Positions 1 to 5,713 of a DNA stretch of 7,215 nt are shown here, one piece after another. Positions within the stretch are counted from its first letter, which is position 1, and each line of letters starts with the position of its first letter. Below the pieces are notes generated by a model. The model was given only the letters and a program-made list of their open reading frames with translations. It was not told the origin of the DNA and searched no databases. This stretch comes from Hungateiclostridiaceae bacterium UBA1305. Its GTDB lineage: Bacteria > Bacillota > Clostridia > Acetivibrionales > DTU013. The position numbers and the translations under genes are program-made. The stretch lies in assembly GCA_002307275.1 (NCBI GenBank), contig DBTX01000070.1, positions 1 through 7,215 of the forward strand. The letters are read 5' to 3'.

Positions 1-113
1 GGCCGCTGAAGAAGACGTGGAATTGGCAGTTATTTCAGGGCGCGGGTATCGCCGCTAGTATCAGGCCCTTATAGGGCTTAATCAAGCCGCCGGCTAAGCC
101 GGTGGTACATGAC
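1..113 (+). mobile_element. Putative right end of an IS200/IS605-type element (possible omegaRNA 3' end)
   Basis: No gene can be supported here; the short open frames that run in from the left edge stop at 58 or about 74. What is visible is three consecutive stem-loops. The first is 37-42 with 50-56 (one bulged G). The second is 63-69 with 73-79, a 7-bp stem containing one G.T pair and a TAT loop. The third is 87-94 with 98-105, an 8-bp GC-rich stem containing one G.T pair and a TAA loop. TACATGAC follows at 106-113. A GC-rich subterminal hairpin followed by a short conserved tetra- to octanucleotide is how IS200/IS605 right ends are organised, and in tnpB-carrying elements the same DNA encodes the 3' part of the omegaRNA. 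The assignment rests on resemblance alone, since neither tnpA nor tnpB is in the window. Alternatives are a REP-like intergenic repeat or an intercistronic RNA structure of the sugar transporter operon. Confidence 0.38.
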
Positions 114-140
114 TATTTCTATTTATGTAAATAGGAGTAG
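113..140 (+). repeat. 28-base dyad upstream of mglA (intercistronic stem-loop or operator)
   Basis: Bases 113-125 pair with 128-140 without interruption: 13 pairs, two of them G.T wobbles, around a central TG. In RNA the closest pair would open to leave a 4-base loop. The core CTATTTA/TAAATAG is a perfect inverted repeat. It starts where the putative insertion-element end stops and finishes just before the mglA ribosome binding site. It could be an intercistronic hairpin that shapes relative expression of an upstream binding-protein gene and mglA, or a protein-binding dyad. The structure is seen directly; its role is inferred. Confidence 0.5.
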
Positions 141-146
141 AAACAC

Positions 147-154
147 AGGGGGAA
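147..154 (+). promoter_or_regulatory. Ribosome binding site deciding the mglA start
   Basis: The sequence AGGGGGAA lies 5-7 bases before the ATG at 160. The in-frame ATG at 109 has no such site and lies inside the structured left-edge DNA, so 160 is preferred. Confidence 0.75.
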
Positions 155-159
155 TTAAG

Positions 160-1680
160 ATGAACGAAAACGGGTTTGTACTTGAAATGAATAATATTTC
201 CAAAGAATTTCCCGGTGTAAAAGCTCTCGATGATGTGACGATCAAGCTGCGTGCTGGTTCGGTACATGCATTGATGGGAGAAAACGGTGCAGGGAAGTCT
301 ACGCTTATGAAATGTCTTTTCGGTATATATATAGAAGATTCAGGTGAAATAATACTGGATGGCAGGAAAGTTGTGATTGATAGTTCAAAGTCAGCTTTGG
401 ATCTCGGCATTGCGATGATTCATCAGGAGCTTCTTTCCATACCGTATCGAAGCGTTATGGAGAACATCTGGCTCGGGCGTTTTCCTTTAATAAACTTCGG
501 ACCGTTAAAATTCGTTAATCACAAGAAAATGTACAAGGATACGGAAAAGCTCTTTAAAGACCTCAACATGGATATTGATCCGAACATGAGAGTTGAAAAA
601 CTATCCGTTTCAAAAGTTCAATCAATGGAAATTGCAAAAGCGACTTCCATGAATGCCAAGGTTATTATAATGGATGAACCGACATCCTCCTTGACTGAAA
701 ATGAAGTCGATCATTTGTTTAAAATAATCCGTGACATGAGAGACCAGGGGGTTGCGATCATTTACATATCACATAAAATTGAAGAAATTCTTCAGATATC
801 CGATGATGTGACGATCATGCGTGATGGCAAGGGTGTAGGAACATGGCCGGCATCCGAACTGACAACAGATATGATCATCTCGAAAATGGTCGGGCGTGAT
901 CTCCTCAACAGGTTTCCGGAACGTAACAATGTACCGGCGGATGTCGTTTTAAAAGTTGAAGGCTTGACATCACCGTTTCCCAAATGCTTTAAAAATGTAT
1001 CCTTTGACCTTCGTAAGGGTGAAATCCTTGGTGTAGGCGGGCTCGTCGGAGCACAGCGAACAGAATTGGTTGAAGCGATATTTGGTCTCAGAACAATTGA
1101 GTCAGGTAAGATCCTTATTGAAGGCAAGGAAGTTAAAATCAAGTCGCCTATAGATGCAAAGAAGCTCAAGATTGCACTGCTGACGGAAGAACGTCGCGCA
1201 AGCGGTATATTCCCGCTTTTATCCGTACTGGAAAATACGGTAATTGCAAACATTGTACGCTATATAACACGTTTATTCCTGCTCGATGATAAAAAAAGAA
1301 AAGAAGATGCAACCAAAAGTATTGACATGCTCAGAATCAAAACACCATCATTCAGAACCCTCATGAAGGATTTGTCAGGCGGAAATCAGCAGAAAGTCCT
1401 GTTTGCCCGATGGCTGCTTACTGAGCCTGAAATATTGCTGCTTGATGAACCAACGCGCGGCATAGATGTAGGAGCAAAATTTGAAATATACACAATCATT
1501 GCCAAACTGGCAATGGAGGGCAAAAGCATTATAATGATATCTTCTGAGATGCCCGAATTGATCGGCATGTCCGACAGGATCATGGTCATGTGTGAAGGCA
1601 GGCTTTCAGGCATAGTGAACGGCAACGGGACAAATCAGGAAGAAATAATGCAACTCGCTACTAAATTTATGGCGCAATGA
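160..1680 (+). CDS. mglA: Galactose/methyl galactoside ABC importer, ATP-binding protein MglA
   Basis: This is the cytoplasmic double-ATPase subunit that powers uptake of galactose, methyl-galactosides and probably glucose through the MglC channel. The protein has 506 residues, the same size as E. coli MglA, and contains two fused ABC domains. In domain 1 the Walker A is GENGAGKST (40-48), the Q-loop is HQE (88-90), the signature is degenerate (LSVSKVQ, from 148) and the Walker B is IIMDEPTSSL (169-178). In domain 2 the Walker A position is degenerate (GVGGLVGAQRTE, from 291, lacking GKS/T), whereas the signature LSGGNQQK (405-412) and Walker B LLLDEPTRGID (426-436) are intact. This asymmetry is normal for carbohydrate uptake type-2 ATPases. 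The segments MDEPTSSLTE, VTEER-like LTEERRASGI and RGIDVGAKFEIY match MglA rather than RbsA or XylG, from memory of the family. It is separated by 16 bases from mglC and presumably co-transcribed with it. No promoter was seen in the window, so transcription probably enters from the left. mglB is absent from the window. Confidence 0.93.
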   Translation: MNENGFVLEMNNISKEFPGVKALDDVTIKLRAGSVHALMGENGAGKSTLMKCLFGIYIEDSGEIILDGRKVVIDSSKSALDLGIAMIHQELLSIPYRSVMENIWLGRFPLINFGPLKFVNHKKMYKDTEKLFKDLNMDIDPNMRVEKLSVSKVQSMEIAKATSMNAKVIIMDEPTSSLTENEVDHLFKIIRDMRDQGVAIIYISHKIEEILQISDDVTIMRDGKGVGTWPASELTTDMIISKMVGRDLLNRFPERNNVPADVVLKVEGLTSPFPKCFKNVSFDLRKGEILGVGGLVGAQRTELVEAIFGLRTIESGKILIEGKEVKIKSPIDAKKLKIALLTEERRASGIFPLLSVLENTVIANIVRYITRLFLLDDKKRKEDATKSIDMLRIKTPSFRTLMKDLSGGNQQKVLFARWLLTEPEILLLDEPTRGIDVGAKFEIYTIIAKLAMEGKSIIMISSEMPELIGMSDRIMVMCEGRLSGIVNGNGTNQEEIMQLATKFMAQ

Positions 1681-1696
1681 AAGGTGGGGTTGAATA

Positions 1697-2734
1697 ATGA
1701 ATGATTTAAAGACGAATGATTTAAAAGTTGTACGTGGAAACAGCACAAAAAAAATCCTTAATTTCGTGACACAAAATGCAATATTTATCTGTCTGGCGGT
1801 CCTGATCCTGTTCATCATTGCTTGGGATCCCCGCTTTCTGAGTTTTACAGTCCTTCGTGATATTCTGGTACAGGTATCAACGAGATCCATCATTGCACTG
1901 GGTGCGGCATTTGTCCTCATAACTGCAGGGTGTGACCTGTCGGCAGGGCGAATGGTAGGCTTCGCAGCGGTTTTATCCGGCTCGATGCTTCAAACACAGG
2001 AATATACCCGGAGGTTTTTCCCCAATATGCAGGACCTTCCCCTTTGGCTGCCGATATTGATCGCAATAGCGGTTGCTCTTCTTTTTGGATTACTGAACGG
2101 TTTTGTTGTTTCAAAGCTCAGTGTTCCTCCTTTTATCGCAACATTGGCCACAACGACAATCATATACGGTATCAATTCACTCTACGTCAATCTTCCTCCG
2201 AATGAGTCACAGCCGATAGCCGGATTCAGGTCGGATTTCACCTTTTTGGGTTCCGGATATGTCTTTGGCATTCCAGTCATTATCCTAATAGCAATTGCAG
2301 TACTCATTATTACATGGGTCATTCTCAATAAAACCCGTTTTGGTAAAAACGTTTATGCGATTGGCGGCAATATCAATGCTGCGAAGGTGTCGGGTATCAA
2401 TGTCGACCGTACGCTGATGAAACTATATGCCTATGCAGGGGCGCTTTACGGGCTTGCCGGCGTGCTCGAGGCAGCAAGGACGGGGGGCTCCAACAACAAT
2501 TACGGTGTGGGATATGAGCTTGACGCCATAGCAGCGTGCGTTGTCGGAGGAGTCTCATTAATGGGCGGAATCGGAACTGTTTCCGGCATTATTGCAGGAG
2601 TTCTCATATTTGGAGTAATAAATTATGGGTTGACATTTGTCGGAATGAGCCCTTATTGGCAGCAAATCATCAAGGGTATCATTATCGTAGTAGCGGTTTC
2701 ATTCGATATTAGAAAATATCTGACTAAAAAGTAA
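1697..2734 (+). CDS. mglC: Galactose/methyl galactoside ABC importer, permease MglC
   Basis: This is the membrane channel subunit of the sugar importer, probably a homodimer working with the adjacent ATPase. The protein has 345 residues, close to the roughly 336 of E. coli MglC, with about eight to ten hydrophobic helices starting near residue 28 after a polar cytoplasmic head. The family motif LITAGCDLSAGR (74-85) is characteristic of ribose/galactose-type (BPD_transp_2) permeases. The cytoplasmic coupling loop GGNINAAKVSGI (223-234) contacts the ATPase in this family, and a glycine-rich segment (GVSLMGGIGTVSG) follows. The start is supported by AGGTGGGG at 1682-1689, placed 7 bases before ATG. 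The first codons contain a 12-base direct repeat that gives NDLK twice. The gene ends the visible operon; a perfect palindrome lies 17 bases after its stop. Assignment to MglC rather than a related sugar permease rests on the motif set and on the MglA partner. Confidence 0.92.
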   Translation: MNDLKTNDLKVVRGNSTKKILNFVTQNAIFICLAVLILFIIAWDPRFLSFTVLRDILVQVSTRSIIALGAAFVLITAGCDLSAGRMVGFAAVLSGSMLQTQEYTRRFFPNMQDLPLWLPILIAIAVALLFGLLNGFVVSKLSVPPFIATLATTTIIYGINSLYVNLPPNESQPIAGFRSDFTFLGSGYVFGIPVIILIAIAVLIITWVILNKTRFGKNVYAIGGNINAAKVSGINVDRTLMKLYAYAGALYGLAGVLEAARTGGSNNNYGVGYELDAIAACVVGGVSLMGGIGTVSGIIAGVLIFGVINYGLTFVGMSPYWQQIIKGIIIVVAVSFDIRKYLTKK

Positions 2735-2750
2735 ATCATATGATGTGGAA

Positions 2751-2786
2751 TATAATGGTACCGGTAAAATAACCGGTACCATTATA
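2751..2786. terminator. Perfect 15-bp palindrome between convergent mglC and csp
   Basis: Arms 2751-2765 and 2772-2786 are fully complementary, with the 6-base loop AAAATA. The structure lies 17 bases after the mglC stop and 12 bases from the csp stop, as expected for a shared transcript end. Neither strand has a proper T-run after the stem (CAAATC on plus, TTCCAC on minus), so intrinsic termination is uncertain. It may act as a 3' stabilising hairpin or a factor-dependent end. Confidence 0.55.
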
Positions 2787-2797
2787 CAAATCATTAC

Positions 2798-2998
2798 TCA
2801 GGAAGGGATTACGTTTACAGCTTGTGGTCCGCGTTGGCCCTGCTCAATGTCGAATTGAACGTTTTGGCCTTCATCAAGAGACTTATAACCTTCGCCCTGG
2901 ACAGCAGAGAAATGTACAAACACATCATCTCCACCTTCTTCTCTTTCGATAAACCCGAACCCCTTTTCTGCGTTAAACCATTTTACTTTACCTTTCAT
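2798..2998 (-). CDS. csp: Cold-shock domain protein (CspA/CspB family)
   Basis: This is a small single-domain RNA/DNA-binding protein that acts in the cytoplasm as an RNA chaperone, keeping transcripts unstructured and modulating antitermination and translation. The 66-residue length is exactly that of the bacterial cold-shock family. Visible motifs are the N-terminal strand MKGKVKWFN, RNP1 as KGFGFI (12-17) and RNP2 as VFVHF (26-30). The latter two carry the aromatic residues that stack on nucleobases. The C-terminal QRGPQAVNV segment is also typical. The start is fixed by an excellent AGGAGGTG at 3008-3015, 9 bases from the ATG. It is convergent with mglC and divergent from the zinc-ribbon gene. 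The paralogue (A, B or D) cannot be told from sequence alone. The strong site and leader suggest high expression, but whether it is cold-induced is unknown. Confidence 0.95.
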   Translation of the reverse strand: MKGKVKWFNAEKGFGFIEREEGGDDVFVHFSAVQGEGYKSLDEGQNVQFDIEQGQRGPQAVNVIPS

Positions 2999-3031
2999 GA
3001 AAAATTACACCTCCTAAAACGGTCTTTTGAA

Positions 3032-3060
3032 TTGACAAGATCTAATTTAAACTGCATTAT
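3032..3060 (+). promoter_or_regulatory. Candidate sigma-A promoter of the zinc-ribbon/membrane-protein unit
   Basis: A consensus TTGACA (3032-3037) is followed after 17 bases by CATTAT (3055-3060, four of six matches). It overlaps the minus-strand csp leader and would leave a leader of about 135 bases before the gene at 3202. A plausible alternative -10 is CATAAT at 3130-3135, whose -35 is weak. Confidence 0.3.
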
Positions 3061-3084
3061 CTATTATATAGTCTTAAGCTAAAA

Positions 3085-3114
3085 GTTATACTTGATGAAA
3101 TGGTGTTCCTTCAA
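3085..3114 (-). promoter_or_regulatory. Candidate sigma-A promoter of csp
   Basis: On the minus strand TTGAAG (3109-3114) and TATAAC (3085-3090) are separated by 18 bases. This would give a leader of roughly 80 bases, in keeping with the untranslated leaders common in csp genes. A closer TATAAT (3063-3068, minus) has no good -35 partner. The choice between the two is uncertain. Confidence 0.3.
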
Positions 3115-3201
3115 TCAAGGTAAGATCTACATAATATTCGAAAACTTATCACTATTACTTACACCGAATTAGGAAAGAATATCATTGAAGGAGTGGTGAT
3201 T

Positions 3202-3390
3202 ATGGATTTTTGCAAATGCGGTTCAATTATAATGAACGATAAATGTACAAACGATCATTGTCCTGAACAAAATCAAAAAAGTAAGGGATGGATTGTTGAC
3301 GGGACATCAATCAATTTTAAAAAAGCGGTTTCATTTGAGGAAGCTTCAGGTATTATGAAAAAGATAAACAATAATGAGAAAAAGTTATAA
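3202..3390 (+). CDS. Small zinc-ribbon-like protein of unknown function
   Basis: This encodes a 62-residue protein whose head carries four cysteines spaced CxC-x8-Cx4C (C4, C6, C15, C20). The order CKCG...KCTNDHC resembles a small zinc ribbon or knuckle. A basic and polar linker follows, then a tail (about 30-62) with a GWIVDGTSINF segment and a predicted helix rich in K and E. There is no signal peptide and no membrane segment, so it is probably cytoplasmic. The ATG at 3202 is chosen because AAGGAG (3188-3193) lies 8 bases upstream; an in-frame GTG at 3193 overlaps that site. The stop is 26 bases before the next gene, which has its own strong ribosome binding site, so the two are likely co-transcribed. 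I do not recognise a named family. Metal binding is inferred from cysteine spacing, and a role with the neighbouring membrane protein is a guess from position. Confidence 0.75.
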   Translation: MDFCKCGSIIMNDKCTNDHCPEQNQKSKGWIVDGTSINFKKAVSFEEASGIMKKINNNEKKL

Positions 3391-3416
3391 AAGGTTTTGA
3401 ATGAATAGGAGGAGTT

Positions 3417-4244
3417 ATGCTCAAGAAATCGCTTGAAATGTTAAAAAGTAATCCTTTGTTGATTTTGCTGTTCCTTTTTGCAATTTTAGCAGGTGCAATT
3501 CCCATGCTCCTTATGATGCCTGATATGAAGAAAATCATTGACATTTCGAAAGGGATTACTGAAAATCCCTCAAATCCGCCAATGATGGATTTACCGCAAA
3601 TGACCACCCTGATACTGTCAACAATGAAAATGTACCTGTTCATACTTGTACTCGGCATTCTTGGCCTGATATTTGTCGCAGGCTATGGTAATATGCTGGC
3701 AGCTGCGGTGAACGATGGGAAAGCCTCATTTAAAATTTTCGTTTTCGGAATTCGCAGATTTTTGGGCAAAATCATTCTATCTGCGCTATTGCTTGTCGCA
3801 ATTGGCTTTGGATTGGGTATTGTCGTTTCCATTTTTACAGTGCCATTCACTTTTGTTGGGATGGCAACAAATAATTATGATCCGGAGAAAATGTTTGCCA
3901 TTCAAAGGGTAATACAGATCGTAGCACTTATCATATCTGTTTTCCTTTATCCATTTGTTGAATTGTGGTTTCCTGCTATTTTTATTGAAAGAAATGACGG
4001 GGTTATTGCCTGCTTTAAAAAAGGACTCAGGGCAGGCCGAAGAAAATACCTTCTGCTGGTGGCCGTTACAGCTGTAATGGTCTTGCCCATGCTTATACTG
4101 TATGTCATCAGCGGAGATGTTTTTTCCATCATCGAATCGCCCTTATACATAGTATCATTAATATATCAGGCTATTATCGCGCCTGTTATACTTGCTTATT
4201 TATTTACAATATACAATGAGATGAAGAAGAACGTGGAAGTATGA
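3417..4244 (+). CDS. Integral membrane protein, six predicted helices, function unknown
   Basis: This encodes a 275-residue protein with six hydrophobic segments at about 12-34, 72-97, 117-148, 162-190, 209-231 and 241-266, and without a cleavable signal peptide. A polar loop rich in proline and methionine (about 35-65) lies between helices 1 and 2. A basic segment (FKKGLRAGRRKY, 200-211) precedes helix 5 and should face the cytoplasm by the positive-inside rule. The segment FPAIFIERNDGVIACFKKGL resembles the linker seen in broad, poorly characterised membrane families such as the YciC/DUF4013-like group, but I cannot assign it with confidence. There are no catalytic or transport motifs. Translation should be efficient, since AGGAGGAG occupies 3407-3414 just before ATG. 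It follows the zinc-ribbon gene by 26 bases and ends immediately before a terminator, so the pair forms a short transcription unit. Confidence 0.82.
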   Translation: MLKKSLEMLKSNPLLILLFLFAILAGAIPMLLMMPDMKKIIDISKGITENPSNPPMMDLPQMTTLILSTMKMYLFILVLGILGLIFVAGYGNMLAAAVNDGKASFKIFVFGIRRFLGKIILSALLLVAIGFGLGIVVSIFTVPFTFVGMATNNYDPEKMFAIQRVIQIVALIISVFLYPFVELWFPAIFIERNDGVIACFKKGLRAGRRKYLLLVAVTAVMVLPMLILYVISGDVFSIIESPLYIVSLIYQAIIAPVILAYLFTIYNEMKKNVEV

Positions 4245-4252
4245 TTCGCAAA

Positions 4253-4286
4253 AAAATCGTAGGGTCATTTGAACCACTACGATTTT
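4253..4286. terminator. Bidirectional intrinsic terminator between membrane-protein gene and apgM
   Basis: AAAATCGTAG (4253-4262) pairs perfectly with CTACGATTTT (4277-4286), and the stem extends inward by GGT/ACC past one bulged A. On the minus strand the stem is followed by a T-run (TTTTTTTGCG when read with the arm), a classic intrinsic terminator for apgM. On the plus strand the T's are within the arm (GATTTTGATG), so termination of the 3417 gene is also plausible. It starts 8 bases after that gene's stop. Confidence 0.8.
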
Positions 4287-4307
4287 GATGAAAAATTTGT
4301 TATGATT

Positions 4308-5516
4308 TTATTTTCCTAAAAACTTGTCCATGAGTGTGTAACCATCCCCGACGTAGATACCCGTCCTCTGAGCCTGAAATTCATCGTAGCCATTGACACC
4401 GGAGGGCTTTTCACAGCTCTTCCTGTAGAGAATATAGGGTACAGGCTCGGAGGTATGTGTCCTTAGTGCCAGGGGAGTCGGGTGGTCGGGCAGCACCAGG
4501 ATACTGTAGTCTTCAAATGATGCAAGGCCTTCCAGAAGTGTACCGACTACCAGCTTGTCTATGTATTCGATCGATTTTACCTTGTTTTCAATTTCAAACC
4601 GATGACCACATTCATCCGGAGCTTCTATATGAACGTAAACAAAATCCTTGCCGGTTCTTAGCTCTTTCAGGGCTGCTTCTGCTTTACCTTTGAAATTCGT
4701 ATGAATATTTCCTGTCGTTCCTTCAACATCGATAGAATCCAGCCCCGCACAAATGCCGATTCCCTTGATAAGATCCACTGCGGAAACAACAGAACCTTTT
4801 ATGCCATATTTATCGATGAATTTAGGTATTGCAGGCTTTCTGCCTTCACCCCATAGCCATATGGAATTGGCAGGACGCAGCTTTCTTGCGATTCGTGCGC
4901 GGTTGATCGGATGGTCCCTTAATATTTCATAGCTCTTTTCCTGCATGGCTAAAAACATCTCGCTGCAGTCTCCGACGGGGAGATAAGCGGCAATATTCTT
5001 TTCAAGAATGTCATGGGGAGGGGTCAATGATCTGCTGCCCGACCCTGTTTTCCATACCATGCAATGCCTGTAGCTGATACCTGGGAAAAAGGTAATTTCA
5101 TCATTTGCCAGATGCCTGTTTATTTCCCCAATCAACTCCGCCGCTTCAGCCGTTGTTATTTCATCAGAACTGTAATCCAGCATGACGGAAGATTCATAAC
5201 TGCCATCAATAGCTAGTGTGACAAGGTTACACCGGAAAGCCAGGTCGGTGTCCGAAAGCTCGACGCCCATACTGACTGCCTCAAGAGGCGATCTGCCGGT
5301 ATAATATTTCCTGGGATCGTAACCCATGACTGAAAGGTTGGCGGCGTCGCTTCCCGGGGGAATACCGTCAGGAATTGTTTTGACCATTCCTATTTCGCCA
5401 TATTCGGCAAGGCGATCTATATTTGGCTTCTTTGCGCACTGCAGCGGGGTTCTGTTTCCAAGCTGGGCAACACGGTAATCTGCCATTCCATCGCCCAGAA
5501 CAACAACAAATTTCAT
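4308..5516 (-). CDS. apgM: 2,3-bisphosphoglycerate-independent phosphoglycerate mutase, ApgM type (or homoserine kinase homologue)
   Basis: This is a cytoplasmic enzyme of the alkaline-phosphatase superfamily. ApgM interconverts 3- and 2-phosphoglycerate in glycolysis and gluconeogenesis; a bacterial subgroup of the same family has been proposed to act as homoserine kinase in threonine synthesis. The protein has 402 residues, the family's usual length. Visible motifs are the N-terminal metal site VVLGDGMADY (5-14, D9), the nucleophile region PPGSDAANLSVMGYDP (53-68, with S56 aligning to the phosphorylated serine of iPGM) and YYTGRSPLEA (71-80). Further along are PGISYRH (145-151) and the C-terminal metal ligands HIEAPDECGH (296-305), PDHPTP (343-348) and RTHTSEPVP (352-360). 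All key positions appear intact. GGAG at 5529-5532 precedes ATG by 12 bases, which is rather long. It is a single-gene unit with its own promoter and terminator. Nothing nearby in the window (no hom, thrC or glycolytic genes) decides between the two activities. Confidence 0.9.
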   Translation of the reverse strand: MKFVVVLGDGMADYRVAQLGNRTPLQCAKKPNIDRLAEYGEIGMVKTIPDGIPPGSDAANLSVMGYDPRKYYTGRSPLEAVSMGVELSDTDLAFRCNLVTLAIDGSYESSVMLDYSSDEITTAEAAELIGEINRHLANDEITFFPGISYRHCMVWKTGSGSRSLTPPHDILEKNIAAYLPVGDCSEMFLAMQEKSYEILRDHPINRARIARKLRPANSIWLWGEGRKPAIPKFIDKYGIKGSVVSAVDLIKGIGICAGLDSIDVEGTTGNIHTNFKGKAEAALKELRTGKDFVYVHIEAPDECGHRFEIENKVKSIEYIDKLVVGTLLEGLASFEDYSILVLPDHPTPLALRTHTSEPVPYILYRKSCEKPSGVNGYDEFQAQRTGIYVGDGYTLMDKFLGK

Positions 5517-5558
5517 ATACTGTCAAGACTCCATTCTGTTAATAAATTAGCCTATCCC

Positions 5559-5587
5559 ATTATAACAAACATTGAAATTTATGGAAA
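5559..5587 (-). promoter_or_regulatory. Sigma-A promoter of apgM with extended -10
   Basis: On the minus strand TTTCCA (5582-5587, four of six) and a perfect TATAAT (5559-5564) are spaced by 17 bases, and TGT directly before the -10 gives the extended TGn motif. The transcript would start about 35 bases before the ATG. Confidence 0.65.
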
Positions 5588-5595
5588 GCACTAAT

Positions 5596-5624
5596 TTGCC
5601 CATAAATAAATCTTACGGTATAAT
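5596..5624 (+). promoter_or_regulatory. Sigma-A promoter of the tcdA unit
   Basis: TTGCCC (5596-5601, four of six) and a perfect TATAAT (5619-5624) are separated by 17 bases. The -35 lies 9 bases from that of the divergent apgM promoter, so the two polymerases would bind nearly back to back. Confidence 0.65.
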
Positions 5625-5713
5625 ATATATGTTGCAAAAAGGAGTTGTACCAGGGAAGAATAGATAACAGACAAGGCTTGGAAAATCATATTAATAGAGG
5701 ATGGATTAAAATA

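Noticed and set aside
1..140. CRISPR array or tandem repeat at the left edge
   Set aside because: The stem-loops differ in sequence and there is no repeated unit with spacers.
109..159. N-terminal extension of mglA from the ATG at 109
   Set aside because: There is no ribosome binding site, the ATG lies in the putative insertion-element end, and the extra 17 residues do not fit the family; the ATG at 160 has AGGGGG and gives the usual 506-residue length.
792..1253. 153-codon minus-strand frame inside mglA
   Set aside because: It is the antisense shadow of a well-conserved ABC ATPase, and its serine- and arginine-rich composition is typical of spurious frames.
2822..3082. 86-codon open frame on plus strand across the cold-shock gene
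   Set aside because: It is antisense to an unmistakable cold-shock gene, has no ribosome binding site, and its translation has no recognisable features.
3193..3201. GTG start at 3193 for the zinc-ribbon gene
   Set aside because: It overlaps the AAGGAG ribosome binding site; the ATG at 3202 is correctly spaced.
5521..5528. TTGACA on the minus strand just before the apgM start as a -35 element
   Set aside because: It lies between the ribosome binding site and the start codon, so any promoter there would start inside the gene; the TATAAT promoter at 5559-5587 is better placed.
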